Assembly (NCBI GenBank): GCA_002495185.1
Contig: DAEB01000040.1
Location: forward strand, 121,473 to 170,667
DNA length: 49,195 nt
From: Thermoplasmata archaeon UBA184
GTDB taxonomy: Archaea; Thermoplasmatota; Thermoplasmata; Lutacidiplasmatales; UBA184
Direction: 5' to 3'
Made by a program: the position numbers and the translations under genes. Positions 32,218 to 40,422 of this stretch are shown here, piece by piece (within the stretch, counting starts at the first letter, position 1; the number at the start of each line of letters is the position of its first letter). The notes beneath the pieces are model-generated. The model saw only the letters and a program-made list of their open reading frames with translations. It did no database searches and was not told the DNA's origin.

Positions 32218-32487
32218 GTGGGCGAGCCCTTGACGGCCGCCGTTCTATCGGGGGCCGAGGGAAGCGACCTCGTGACCGACCGTCCGGCGTCCCGACCCCT
32301 CGGTCCGGAAGAGTACACTCGCTTCGAGCGCGCTCGGATCCTCGGGGCCCGAGCGCTCCAGATCTCGCTCGGGGCGCCGATCCTCACGGACGTGCCCGCG
32401 GACCTCGTCGACCCGGTCGCGATCGCGGAGCTCGAGTTCGCCGCCGGACGGATCCCGATCACGGTCCGCCGCAACTCCGCGAGCTGA
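32218..32487 (+). CDS. rpoK: DNA-directed RNA polymerase subunit K (Rpb6 homologue)
   Basis: RpoK is the small omega/Rpb6-like subunit that clamps the largest subunit of archaeal RNA polymerase. The core YTRFERARILGARALQISLG at 33-52 and the ending DPVAIAELEFAAGRIPITVRR are diagnostic. As read from GTG 32218 it has 89 residues, with an N-terminal extension of about 30 residues; the GTG at 32272 would give 71 residues and a more usual length. No ribosome binding site decides between them. Confidence 0.92.
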   Translation: MGEPLTAAVLSGAEGSDLVTDRPASRPLGPEEYTRFERARILGARALQISLGAPILTDVPADLVDPVAIAELEFAAGRIPITVRRNSAS

Positions 32488-32575
32488 TCGGCACGGGCCG
32501 TTCCGTTTCGCCCCGCGACGCCGGGGGAGTGCGAGTCTATCTATCGAGTCACTCTCCGGTGGTAGGAACGAGCCC

Positions 32576-33373
32576 GTGACGGCGGATTCTCCGTCCCGCC
32601 CGCACGAATTCGACGCGCTCCTCCGGGACGCGGAGGAGATGCCGTTCCAGGGCTGGGACTTCGACGCGCTCAGGGACCGCTGGCAGCGCGGCGACCCCGA
32701 CTGGGACCTACGGAAGATCCTCCGGGAACTTCTTCGAGGCGCGTCGAGCTTCCTCGACCTGGGGACCGGCGGCGGAGAGTTCCTCTCCTCCCTTCCGTAT
32801 CTGCCGAAGCACACGGTCGCGACCGAGGGGTACGAGCCGAACATCCCGGTCGCGCGCCGGCGGCTGGGGCCCCTGGGAGTCAAGGTGATCCCGGTCCAGC
32901 CCGATCACCGGATCGACGTCCCGTCCGAGTCGATGGAGGTCGTCCTGAGCCGCCACGAATCTTTCGACCCGACGGAGGTCGCGCGGGTCCTACGGCCGCT
33001 GGGCACGTTCGTCACACAACAAGTCGGAGGGCGGAACTACGAGGAGCTCCATCGGCGCTTCGGAGTCCCCCCGGAGCCTGGGGTCAACCGGGTCGACTCC
33101 CTGGCCGCGTTCGCCTCTGAGCTCTCGTCGGCGGGGTTGGTGGTCGTGTCGGCGAAGGAGAGCCTCTTCCCCGAGAGGTTCCTCGACGTCGGCGCCGTGG
33201 CCTACTTTCTACGTGCCGCCCCGTGGGAGGTGCCCGGGTTCTCCGTCGACCGCTACCGTCCGGTGCTCCAGGAGATCCACTCCGAGATCTCGCGACGCGG
33301 GTCCTGGGAACTTCTCGCGCACCGGCTCTTGGTCGTCGCGCGCAAACCCGGCGTGCGCCCCCCAGGAACGTGA
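32576..33373 (+). CDS. SAM-dependent methyltransferase
   Basis: The 265-residue protein has a methyltransferase motif I FLDLGTGGGEFL near 58-69, an acidic turn after the second strand (TEGYEPN), and MEVVLSRHESF after the fourth. The N-terminal 45 residues are rich in Asp and Arg. The substrate is unknown; RlmA- or Tam-like enzymes are the closest in layout. GTG 32576 lies about 30 nt after a TCTATCTATC stretch that may be the TATA element, suggesting a leaderless start. Confidence 0.78.
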   Translation: MTADSPSRPHEFDALLRDAEEMPFQGWDFDALRDRWQRGDPDWDLRKILRELLRGASSFLDLGTGGGEFLSSLPYLPKHTVATEGYEPNIPVARRRLGPLGVKVIPVQPDHRIDVPSESMEVVLSRHESFDPTEVARVLRPLGTFVTQQVGGRNYEELHRRFGVPPEPGVNRVDSLAAFASELSSAGLVVVSAKESLFPERFLDVGAVAYFLRAAPWEVPGFSVDRYRPVLQEIHSEISRRGSWELLAHRLLVVARKPGVRPPGT

Positions 33374-33390
33374 CGGACCGACGAGCTCGA

Positions 33391-34182
33391 CTAGACGCCC
33401 GCGTCGTCGAGCGCGTTCGCGCAGCGGCACGTCGGAGGGACCGCGACCCGCGAGAGCAGCGCGGCGAGCACCCGCTGCATCCGGCTCGCGTTCCGGTGCA
33501 TCGTCTCGACGATCTCCTTCGTCTCGACCGGCCGCTCCGCCCAGACGTCGAAGTCGGTCACCATCGCAAGACAGGCGTAGCACAGCGCCCGCTCGCGCGC
33601 GAGCGTCACCTCGGGCACGAGCGTCATCCCGATCACGTCCGCGAACGACCGGAAGAACTTCGACTCGGCGCGCGTGCTGAACCGGGGCCCCTCGACGCAG
33701 ACGTACGTCTTCCCCTCGACGAACGGCGTCCCGAGCTCCTCCCCGGCCGCGACCGCTGCCCGGAGAAGGTCGGGGCAGAACGGGTCCGCGAGCGAGACGT
33801 GGAAGACCCGGCCGCCGTCGAAGAACGTCGTCGGCCGCTGCTTCGTGAAGTCGACGAACTGGCTCGGGAGGACGAACGTACCGGGCGGGAGCTCTTCCCG
33901 CAGCGACCCCACCGAGCTCACGGTCACGATCGCCTCCGCGCCGAGCGTCCGGAGCGCGTCGACGTTCGCCCGGTAGTTGACGCGATGGGGCGGGATCGTG
34001 TGCCCCGGGCCGTGACGGGCCAGGAAGAGGGTGCGGACTCCCCCGACCATTCCTTCCTCCACCGGTCCGGACGGCGCGCCCCAGGGCGTTGCCACCCGGT
34101 GGCTCTTCGTCGAGCCGGGCTCGAAGATCCCCGTGATCCCCGACCCGCCGATGACCGCGACCGTCCGACGAGCGGCGCTCAT
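33391..34182 (-). CDS. mtnP: S-methyl-5'-thioadenosine phosphorylase
   Basis: This 263-residue trimeric-type nucleoside phosphorylase splits methylthioadenosine with phosphate, recycling the product of polyamine synthesis. Marks are the phosphate loop GGSGI (12-16), RHGPGH, PHRVNYRAN, EGPRFSTRAES and GMTLVPE. The base-binding VTDFDVW carries the two Asp residues typical of adenine-specific MTAP rather than guanine-specific enzymes. Its ATG overlaps the stop of the translin-family gene by 4 nt, so the two are co-translated. Confidence 0.93.
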   Translation of the reverse strand: MSAARRTVAVIGGSGITGIFEPGSTKSHRVATPWGAPSGPVEEGMVGGVRTLFLARHGPGHTIPPHRVNYRANVDALRTLGAEAIVTVSSVGSLREELPPGTFVLPSQFVDFTKQRPTTFFDGGRVFHVSLADPFCPDLLRAAVAAGEELGTPFVEGKTYVCVEGPRFSTRAESKFFRSFADVIGMTLVPEVTLARERALCYACLAMVTDFDVWAERPVETKEIVETMHRNASRMQRVLAALLSRVAVPPTCRCANALDDAGV

Positions 34183-34838
34183 CGCCCCTCCCGCGACGGC
34201 CCAGAGGAGTGCGCCTTGAGGTGGAGGCGCGCCATCACGACCTCGCCGCGCGTCCGCTCGAGGAGCGAGCGAGCCGAGTCCTGTTTCGGCTTCAGCTGGA
34301 CGATCGCCCGGGTCGTGTCGAACCGCAGGAGGTCGCGGGTCAGCGAGTCCATGAGCGCGAGGTACGACTGCGCGCCGGCGAGGTCGTCCCGTGCCAGGCG
34401 GTCGAGCACGAGCCGGCGCACCTCCCCGACGACGTCCCCGAGACCGAGCAGGTACGGCTCGGGGTCGACGCCGAGGTCGTTCGGTCCGGGGAGCTCCGTC
34501 CCTTGGAGGACGGCGGCGAGCAGGACCCCTTCGATCCCTTCCTGAAGGGCGTCCATCGCGAGCCCTTCGTCCCCCCGGCCCTCGCGACGCAGCCAGTCGG
34601 CGAGCTCCGCGAGCTCGCGGCGGACCTCGGCGACGGCGGGCGATACCGCATGGTCCGCGTGGAGACGGCTCATCGTCGATTGCGCGAGACGACGGAGACG
34701 GCGCGCGCGCTGGTAGAGCTCCTCGCGCCGAAGCTCGCGCTGGCGCAGGTGCGCCTCGATCGAGGCGAGAGACTCCTCGGGGACCCCGGGCGGGGCCCGC
34801 GGAGGGTCGTTACCGGAAGAGGGTGAACCGTTGGTCAT
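34179..34838 (-). CDS. translin-family protein
   Basis: This 219-residue all-helical protein matches archaeal translin (COG2178). The diagnostic stretch is PYLLGLGDVVGEVRRLVLDRL near 127-147, and the C-terminal SARSLLERTRGEVVMARL is the usual last helix. Translin-type proteins bind or cleave RNA or single-stranded DNA as ring-shaped oligomers. It overlaps mtnP (4 nt) downstream and the DUF357 gene (29 nt) upstream, so all three form one operon. Confidence 0.87.
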   Translation of the reverse strand: MTNGSPSSGNDPPRAPPGVPEESLASIEAHLRQRELRREELYQRARRLRRLAQSTMSRLHADHAVSPAVAEVRRELAELADWLRREGRGDEGLAMDALQEGIEGVLLAAVLQGTELPGPNDLGVDPEPYLLGLGDVVGEVRRLVLDRLARDDLAGAQSYLALMDSLTRDLLRFDTTRAIVQLKPKQDSARSLLERTRGEVVMARLHLKAHSSGPSREGR

Positions 34839-35097
34839 CGTTGCCTCCGTCGAGGATCCCGAGCCGTACCCCCGCGTCGAGCCATCCGTGCGCGTAACTG
34901 GCCGCGGCGAGCGCGCGGTCCCGGTCCCCCGCGGCGGAGAAGTGCTCGGCGTCCGCGAGGTAGGCGCGCGCCATCGCGAGGAAGTCGTCCGAAGCGCCCC
35001 GAAGGAACGACCGCTCGGGCGCGGCGGGCGTCACCTTCGCGAGCGCCTCCCGGGTGAGCCGGAGGTACCGCTCGAGAAGGGGGGGTTCGGTCGTCAC
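34810..35097 (-). CDS. DUF357 family protein
   Basis: The 95-residue archaeal DUF357 protein has RYLRLTREALAKV near 10-22 and AYLADAEHFSAAGDRDRALA followed by SYAHGWLDAGVRLGIL, which is diagnostic. The family's role is not known. The GTG at 35097 lies about 30 nt after a TATA box, so the message is probably leaderless. The last 29 nt overlap the translin-family gene, a common partnership in archaea. Confidence 0.9.
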   Translation of the reverse strand: MTTEPPLLERYLRLTREALAKVTPAAPERSFLRGASDDFLAMARAYLADAEHFSAAGDRDRALAAASYAHGWLDAGVRLGILDGGNDDQRFTLFR

Positions 35098-35123
35098 GGT
35101 GGGCCGAGGTAGCGAAGGAGCCG

Positions 35124-35130
35124 ATATAAT
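35124..35130 (-). promoter_or_regulatory. TATA box for the DUF357-translin-mtnP operon
   Basis: ATTATAT on the minus strand is centred about 30 nt before the DUF357 GTG at 35097. Confidence 0.6.
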
Positions 35131-35153
35131 CCGTCGGGCGGCGGACCGCGCGC

Positions 35154-35801
35154 TCAGCCCTTCGGGACCTTTTCCCAATCCTTGAGGAACCGCGCGAGGC
35201 CGATGTCGGTGAGCGGGTGCTGGACGAGCTTTTCCATGACCGCGTAGGGCATCGTGGCGATGTCCGCGCCGATCTTCGCCGCCTCGAGGACGTGGACGGG
35301 GTGGCGGACGCTCGCGACCAGCACCTTCGTCGAGAACGAATAGTTCCGGTAGATCTGGACGATGTCGCGGATGAGGTCCATCCCGACCTCGCCCTGGTCG
35401 TCCAGGCGGCCGATGAACGGGCTCACGTACGCCGCCCCGACCTTCGCGGCGAGGAGCGCCTGGTTCGCGCTGAAGACGAGGGTCATGTTGACCCGGGTCC
35501 CTTCGCTCGCGAGGACCTTGGTCGCCCGGAGGCCGGCGACCGTCATCGGGACCTTGACGTAGATCGCGCTGTGGATCCCGCGGAGGTGGCGACCTTCGCG
35601 GAGCATCCCCTCGGTGTCGGTCGCGACGACCTCGGCCGAGACGGACGGAACGCCGAGGGCGCAGACCTCGCGGAGGACGTCCTCGAACTTCCGGCCTTCC
35701 TTCGCGACGAGCGTCGGGTTCGTGGTGACCCCGTCGAGGATCCCGGTCTCCCACATCGTTCGGATCTCCGTCACGCTCGCCGTATCGAGAAACAGCTGCA
35801 T
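35154..35801 (-). CDS. tal: transaldolase, small (TalC/fructose-6-phosphate aldolase) type
   Basis: This 215-residue enzyme moves a three-carbon unit between sugar phosphates. Marks are FLDTA at the start, GVTTNPTLV near 24-32, the Schiff-base Lys83 in YVKVPMT, and SPFIGRLDD near 125. A GGGAGG ribosome site precedes the ATG. It lies 25 nt downstream of the two transketolase genes on the same strand, giving a three-gene non-oxidative pentose phosphate unit. Confidence 0.94.
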   Translation of the reverse strand: MQLFLDTASVTEIRTMWETGILDGVTTNPTLVAKEGRKFEDVLREVCALGVPSVSAEVVATDTEGMLREGRHLRGIHSAIYVKVPMTVAGLRATKVLASEGTRVNMTLVFSANQALLAAKVGAAYVSPFIGRLDDQGEVGMDLIRDIVQIYRNYSFSTKVLVASVRHPVHVLEAAKIGADIATMPYAVMEKLVQHPLTDIGLARFLKDWEKVPKG

Positions 35802-35826
35802 CGTCCTCCCCCCGAAACCGTCCGAG

Positions 35827-36786
35827 CTACTGAACCTTCCCCCGAGCCTTGAGGAGTTCCCACGCCTCCTCGGTGATCCGTTCCTTCGACATCCCGTAGC
35901 GGTCGAGGAGCGCCCACGGCTCCCCGGACTCCCCGAAGAGGTCCGGCACCCCGACGCGGCGAACGGGGACCGGGGAGTTCTCGGAGGTCGTGGACGCGAC
36001 GAGCGCCCCCACTCCCGTGAGGACGCTGTGCTCCTCGAGGACGAGGATCGCCCCGGTGTCCCGCGCGGCCCGAAGGAGGGCGGGGGCGTCGAACGGCTTC
36101 ACCGAGGCGAAATCGAGCACCCGGGTCGAGACGCCGACCTTCTGGAGGTCTTCGGCGACCTCGAGAGCGCGGGCGACCAGGGATCCGACCGCGACCATCG
36201 TGAGGTCGCTCCCGCTCCGAAGCTCGGCGGCCTTCCCGATCGCGAACGAGCCGTCGGTCACCGGGGGGAGGTTCTCGCGCGTGAGACGGACGTACGCGGG
36301 ACCGTAGCGGTCCGCGACGGCGAACGTCGCGGCCCGGGTCGTCGGAGCGTCCGCCGGGACGATGACGGTCATCCCCGGCAGCCCCCGCATCAGGCCGATG
36401 TCCTCGACGATCTGGTGCGTCCCACCGTCGGCCCCCACCAGAAGGCCCCCGTGGGTCGCCACGATCTTCACGTTCGCTTGGTTGTAGCAGATCGACTGGC
36501 GGACCGCGTTGTACGCCTGTCCCGCCGCGAAGACGGCGAACGTGCTCGCGTAGACGGTCCGTCCCTGGAGCGCGAGACCGGCGGCCATGGTCATCATGGT
36601 CGGTTCCATGACCCCGACGTTGAAGAATCGGTCCGGAAACTTCTGGCCGAAGAGGATCGTCCGGGTCGACCCCGAAAGGTCCGCATCGAAGACGACGAGC
36701 TCGGGGTCCTTCTCTCCCAACGCGACGAGCGCCTTCCCGTACGCGTCCCGGAGGCTCTCGGGCTTGCCGACGGCGAATGCGCTCAC
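35827..36786 (-). CDS. transketolase, C-terminal subunit
   Basis: This 319-residue protein is the pyrimidine-binding and C-terminal half of a split transketolase, which moves two-carbon units with thiamine diphosphate. Seen are the catalytic Glu in NVGVMEPTMM, the ATHGGLLVGADGGTHQ segment, and VPADAPTTRAA. The GTG at 36786 overlaps the stop of the N-terminal subunit (GTGA), ensuring equal synthesis of both halves. Split transketolase is usual in archaea. Confidence 0.94.
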   Translation of the reverse strand: MSAFAVGKPESLRDAYGKALVALGEKDPELVVFDADLSGSTRTILFGQKFPDRFFNVGVMEPTMMTMAAGLALQGRTVYASTFAVFAAGQAYNAVRQSICYNQANVKIVATHGGLLVGADGGTHQIVEDIGLMRGLPGMTVIVPADAPTTRAATFAVADRYGPAYVRLTRENLPPVTDGSFAIGKAAELRSGSDLTMVAVGSLVARALEVAEDLQKVGVSTRVLDFASVKPFDAPALLRAARDTGAILVLEEHSVLTGVGALVASTTSENSPVPVRRVGVPDLFGESGEPWALLDRYGMSKERITEEAWELLKARGKVQ

Positions 36787-37634
36787 GACGGTGCCCCCTC
36801 TCCCCGGGAGAGCTCGGCAAGCGCCTGCTCCGCCTCGGCGGAGTTCGGCGCCTTTCCGTGATACTGATGCTTTCCTTCCATGAAGGAGACGCCCTTCCCC
36901 TTCACGGTCCGCGCGACGATCGCGGTCGGTCCGTCGGTCGTCCTCCGCGCCTCGGCGAACGCGTCGAGGAGGGCCGGGATGCTGTGGCCGTCGATGTCGA
37001 TCGTGTGGTAGCGGAACGCGCGGAACTTCTCCACGATCGGCTCGATCCCCATGATCGCTTCGGTGGAGCCGTCCGTCTCGAGCCCGTTCCGGTCGAGGAT
37101 CACGACGAGGTTCGAGAGGCGGTAGTGGCCGCCCGCCATGAGCGCCTCCCACGTGGGACCGGCCTGGCACTCGCCGTCCCCGATCACGGCGTACGTTCGG
37201 TACGACGCCTTTCGGAGCCGGGCGTCGAGCGCCATCCCGACCGCCATCCCGATCCCCTGGCCCAGGCATCCGGTCGACGCCTCGATGCACGGAAGCTTCG
37301 TCCGGTCGACGTGGCCCTGGAGACGGCTCCCGAGCTGACGGAAGGTCGAGAGCTCTTCGCGCGGCAAGAACCCGCGGAGCGCGAGGGTCGCGTACATCGC
37401 CGGGGAGGCGTGTCCCTTCGACAGGACGAGACGGTCGCGGTCCGGCCAATCCACTCGCGCCGGGTCGATCCGGAGCTCGTGGAAGACGAGGGTCGTGAGG
37501 ATGTCGGCGACCGAGAGGCTCCCGCCGGGGTGCCCGCTCTGCGCGGCGAAGGTCATCCGGATGACCTCCTTGCGGACCTCCCGGGCCGTCCCCTCGAGGG
37601 AGCGGACGAGCTCGGCCGGGACTTCCTCCGCCAT
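36783..37634 (-). CDS. transketolase, N-terminal subunit
   Basis: The 283-residue protein carries the diphosphate-binding half of transketolase: SGHPGGSLS near 33-41, LSKGHASPAMYA, and the ThDP motif GDGECQAGPTWEAL. It pairs with the next gene. It starts 25 nt after the stop of endonuclease IV on the same strand, so read-through from that gene is possible. Confidence 0.95.
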   Translation of the reverse strand: MAEEVPAELVRSLEGTAREVRKEVIRMTFAAQSGHPGGSLSVADILTTLVFHELRIDPARVDWPDRDRLVLSKGHASPAMYATLALRGFLPREELSTFRQLGSRLQGHVDRTKLPCIEASTGCLGQGIGMAVGMALDARLRKASYRTYAVIGDGECQAGPTWEALMAGGHYRLSNLVVILDRNGLETDGSTEAIMGIEPIVEKFRAFRYHTIDIDGHSIPALLDAFAEARRTTDGPTAIVARTVKGKGVSFMEGKHQYHGKAPNSAEAEQALAELSRGEGAPS

Positions 37635-37659
37635 CGGCGGCGCGCGCAGGCAGGGCGCG

Positions 37660-38580
37660 CTATTTGACTGTTGACCCGCGGGCGGCGCTCTGCCGAGAGG
37701 CGGGCCGTCGTTTCGGCGACGCGGCGGGAGCGGAGGAGAGGAGCGAGCGAAGGGTCTCGAGGTCCTCGACGTACCGGCGGTACCCGTGATCGTCGAGCGG
37801 GGTCTCGAGGTACCCGGGAGCGTTCGACCACCGCGGGTCGTTGAGGAGCGAGCGGAACCCTTCGAGCCCGATGTGCCCCTTGCCGATGTTCTGGTGACGG
37901 TCGAGACGCGACCCGAGCTTCTCCTGGGCGTCGTTGAGGTGGAAGGCGAAGACGCGTCGCGTGCCGAGCACCTTCTCGACGTGGTCCATGAGCGCGCCGT
38001 AAGCCGTCGCGTCGTGAAAGTCGTAGCCGGCGGCGTAGAGGTGACAGGTGTCGAGGTTCACGCCGAGACGGTCGGGGCGGTCGAGAGCGTCCAAGACGGT
38101 CGCGAGCTCCTCGAACTTCGAGCAGAGGGTCGTTCCCTGGCCGGCCGCGTTCTCGAGAAGGATGCGGACCCGGCCGTTCGGACGCGCCTCGAGGGCGTCG
38201 TGCAGGCTCCCGGTGAGCACCTTGAGACCGGCCCCGACCCCGCTCCCGAGGTGGGCACCCGGATGGAAGACGAGGGTATCCACCCCGAGGAGCTCCGCTC
38301 GGTCGAGCTCGTCGAGGAACGCTTTCCGCGAGCGCTTCAGGAGGAACGGCTTCGGGTTCGCGAGGTTCGCGAGGTACCCATGGTGGACCTGGGTCGACCG
38401 GAGGCCCTCCGTCCGGACCGCCGCTCGGAACGCTTCCGCCGCGGCGGCGGCGATCGGAGGACCGGCCCACATCTGAGGGCTCTTCGAGAAGATCTGGATG
38501 CAGTCGCAGCCGATCGTCCGTCCCTCGACGGCCGCCTCCGCGAGGCCGTCGGCGATCCCGACGTGCGCCCCCAGCCACAC
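37660..38580 (-). CDS. nfo: endonuclease IV (AP endonuclease)
   Basis: This 306-residue TIM-barrel enzyme cuts DNA at abasic sites with three zinc ions. Ligand motifs are present: FHPGAHLGSG near 105-114, LLENAAGQGT near 141-150, LDTCHLYAAGYD near 176-187, HLND near 215 and DRHQNIGKGHIG near 227. The GTG start at 38580 reads directly into the family's LGAHVG. The last 25 residues are a basic Ala/Arg/Ser tail beyond the usual end. Confidence 0.95.
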   Translation of the reverse strand: MWLGAHVGIADGLAEAAVEGRTIGCDCIQIFSKSPQMWAGPPIAAAAAEAFRAAVRTEGLRSTQVHHGYLANLANPKPFLLKRSRKAFLDELDRAELLGVDTLVFHPGAHLGSGVGAGLKVLTGSLHDALEARPNGRVRILLENAAGQGTTLCSKFEELATVLDALDRPDRLGVNLDTCHLYAAGYDFHDATAYGALMDHVEKVLGTRRVFAFHLNDAQEKLGSRLDRHQNIGKGHIGLEGFRSLLNDPRWSNAPGYLETPLDDHGYRRYVEDLETLRSLLSSAPAASPKRRPASRQSAARGSTVK

Positions 38581-38648
38581 GGACCGGGGGACCGTTTCGG
38601 ACCGATTAAGCTAGGCGCATGCGACGGGAGGAATCGGAGAATCCCGGA

Positions 38649-38771
38649 GGCTGACAGCTTTCCGCGTTTCCCGTAGGCTCGCGCACTTCAGTACCGCGCG
38701 GAACGCCAGTGGGCTTAACTTCCGGGTTCGGAATGGGACCGGGTGTTTCCCCACCGCTTTGGCCGTCAGCC
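38649..38771 (-). rRNA. 5S ribosomal RNA
   Basis: The minus strand carries the universal 5S core CCCATTCCGAACCCGGAAG followed by TTAAGC, and ends that pair as helix I (GGCTGAC at the 5' end with GTCAGCC at the 3' end), giving about 123 nt. No 16S or 23S gene is next to it, so the 5S stands alone, as is known in Thermoplasma and relatives. A TATA element at 38795-38800 is about 26 nt before the 5' end. Exact ends are uncertain by a few bases. Confidence 0.95.
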
Positions 38772-38794
38772 AAGGCGGACAGCCGGACCGTCGT

Positions 38795-38800
38795 ATTTAA
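38795..38800 (-). promoter_or_regulatory. TATA box of the 5S rRNA gene
   Basis: TTAAAT(A) on the minus strand lies about 26 nt before the 5S start. It overlaps the TAA stop codon (38797-38799) of the thioesterase gene, so the stop and the promoter share bases. Confidence 0.6.
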
Positions 38801-39321
38801 CGTTGCGCGGCCCGGCGACGCGGACGACTCGCCCGCGGGCGCTTCGGCTTCTCCCGAGCGCTCTCTTCGTCGGCCGCGAGGGACCAGATGTACCAGGTCC
38901 CCCGGGCCTGGCTCAGGCGCCGGCCGTCGGCCCCGTAGAGATTTCCCTCGGCGAAGGCGAGATGACGGCCGCGGCGGAGCACTTCGCCGCGGGCGGTGAG
39001 CGTGTCCCCTTCGCGCGCGGCGCGCAGGAACTCGACGTAGAGGGAGGTCGTGGCGGCGGTCTCCCCGGCGCCGAGCACCGAGAGCACCGCGGCCCCCATC
39101 GCAGTGTCGAGGATCGTCGCGTAGACCCCCCCGTGGACGACCGAGTTGATGTTGAGATGTCGCGGCTCGACCTGGCCCGTGACCGTGCACGTCCCCCGCC
39201 CGCTCCTCTCGATATCGATCTTGAACCCCATCTCGTGGTGGAACCCGTGGCGAGCGGCGTGGGAGAAGTCCGGGAACGGCGGCGTCGGACGCGGTTCGGG
39301 CCGGTGCTTCGCGCGCGGCAC
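38797..39321 (-). CDS. PaaI-type hotdog thioesterase
   Basis: This 174-residue hotdog-fold protein probably hydrolyses acyl-CoA thioesters. The central NINSVVHGGVYATILDTAMG motif (near 57-76) with its catalytic acidic residue is typical of PaaI/4HBT thioesterases. The basic C-terminal tail (KPKRPRASRPRRR) is an addition to the usual fold. GTG 39321 is about 27 nt from a TATA-like site, fitting a leaderless start. PaaA-like and enoyl-CoA hydratase genes nearby suggest a shared CoA-thioester pathway, though this is weak. Confidence 0.87.
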   Translation of the reverse strand: MPRAKHRPEPRPTPPFPDFSHAARHGFHHEMGFKIDIERSGRGTCTVTGQVEPRHLNINSVVHGGVYATILDTAMGAAVLSVLGAGETAATTSLYVEFLRAAREGDTLTARGEVLRRGRHLAFAEGNLYGADGRRLSQARGTWYIWSLAADEESAREKPKRPRASRPRRRAAQR

Positions 39322-39343
39322 GCCGGCGCGCAGGGCCCGTCGC

Positions 39344-39353
39344 GGATAAGTAG
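39344..39353. promoter_or_regulatory. two-way TATA element between thioesterase and decarboxylase genes
   Basis: GGATAAGTAG (reverse CTACTTATCC) lies about 27 nt from the thioesterase GTG on one side and 32 nt from the decarboxylase ATG on the other, so it can serve both. Confidence 0.5.
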
Positions 39354-39380
39354 TCCGCGGCGCCGTGCCGGCGGCGTTCG

Positions 39381-40388
39381 ATGACGCGCGGGGGCCGACG
39401 CGAGGCGACCTACGAGGCCCCTCCGAACATCGCCCTCGTCAAGTACTGGGGGCTTCGGGACCGAGCCCTCGCAATCCCGTTCAACTCCTCGATCTCGGTG
39501 ACCCTCGACCGATTCCGTTCGCGCACGACCGTTCGGTTCGCCTCCGAGCTCGCGCACGACCTCGTCGAGCTGAACGGCGCCCCGGCGACCGGCGGTCCCC
39601 GGGAGAGCGTCGTCCGGTTTCTCGACCGTGTGCGCGAGCTCGCCGGCACGACGGACCGGGCCGAGGTCCGCTCGGAGAACAACTTTCCGACCGCGAGCGG
39701 TCTCGCCTCGAGCGCGAGCGGGTTCGCCGCCCTCGCCGGAGCGTCGACCGCGGCGCTCGGCCTCCGGATGTCCGGGAGGAAGCTCTCGCAGCTGGCCCGC
39801 TTCGGCTCGGGGAGCGCTTCCCGTTCGGTGTTCGGCGGGTTTGTCGAGTGGCAGGCCGGCCATCGGCCGGACGGGAGGGATTGCTTCGCCCGCCCCCTCT
39901 TCGGACCGGACCACTGGCCGGCGCTCGTCGACGTCGTCCTCATCGTGGCCGGCGCGCCCGTGAAGGCGGTCCGCTCCGAGGATGCGATGCAGTCGACCGT
40001 CGCGACGAGCCCCAACTATGCCCGTCGTCTGGTCGAGCTCCCCGGGCGGATCCGGCGGGTCCGCGCGGCGATCCGGGACCAGGCGGCCGTTCGCCTCTTC
40101 CCCCTCCTCATGGAGGAGTGCGACAGCTTCCGGGAGGTCTGCGAGACGACCCAGCCGTCGCTCGACTACCTCACGACGACCTCGCGCGCGCTCCTCGGGG
40201 AGGTGCGGGCGATCAATCGCGAGGCCGGCCGACCGGTCGCCGGCTACACGCACGACGCCGGCGCCCACCTGCACGTCTTCACGCTCGAGAGGGACGCGGC
40301 GACCGTGCGCCGGCGACTCGCGAAGACCCCCGGCGTCGAGCGCACGCTCCTTCTCCACGCGGGTCCCGGCGCTCACCTCGTCGAGTAG
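39381..40388 (+). CDS. diphosphomevalonate decarboxylase family (MVD or bisphosphomevalonate decarboxylase)
   Basis: This GHMP-superfamily enzyme acts in isoprenoid (archaeal lipid) synthesis. The 335-residue protein has APPNIALVKYWG (13-24), PFNSSISVTLD, NNFPTASGLASSASG near 100-114, GSGSASRSVFGGF near 142-154 and THDAGAHLHVF near 290-300. The catalytic Lys21, Arg148 and Asp292 positions are all kept, which favours a true decarboxylase. Thermoplasma relatives split this family into mevalonate 3-kinase and bisphosphate decarboxylase, so the exact substrate is open. Confidence 0.88.
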   Translation: MTRGGRREATYEAPPNIALVKYWGLRDRALAIPFNSSISVTLDRFRSRTTVRFASELAHDLVELNGAPATGGPRESVVRFLDRVRELAGTTDRAEVRSENNFPTASGLASSASGFAALAGASTAALGLRMSGRKLSQLARFGSGSASRSVFGGFVEWQAGHRPDGRDCFARPLFGPDHWPALVDVVLIVAGAPVKAVRSEDAMQSTVATSPNYARRLVELPGRIRRVRAAIRDQAAVRLFPLLMEECDSFREVCETTQPSLDYLTTTSRALLGEVRAINREAGRPVAGYTHDAGAHLHVFTLERDAATVRRRLAKTPGVERTLLLHAGPGAHLVE

Positions 40389-40422
40389 GCGCTCGGGCCG
40401 GATCGTCGAGGTCGACGGCCGA

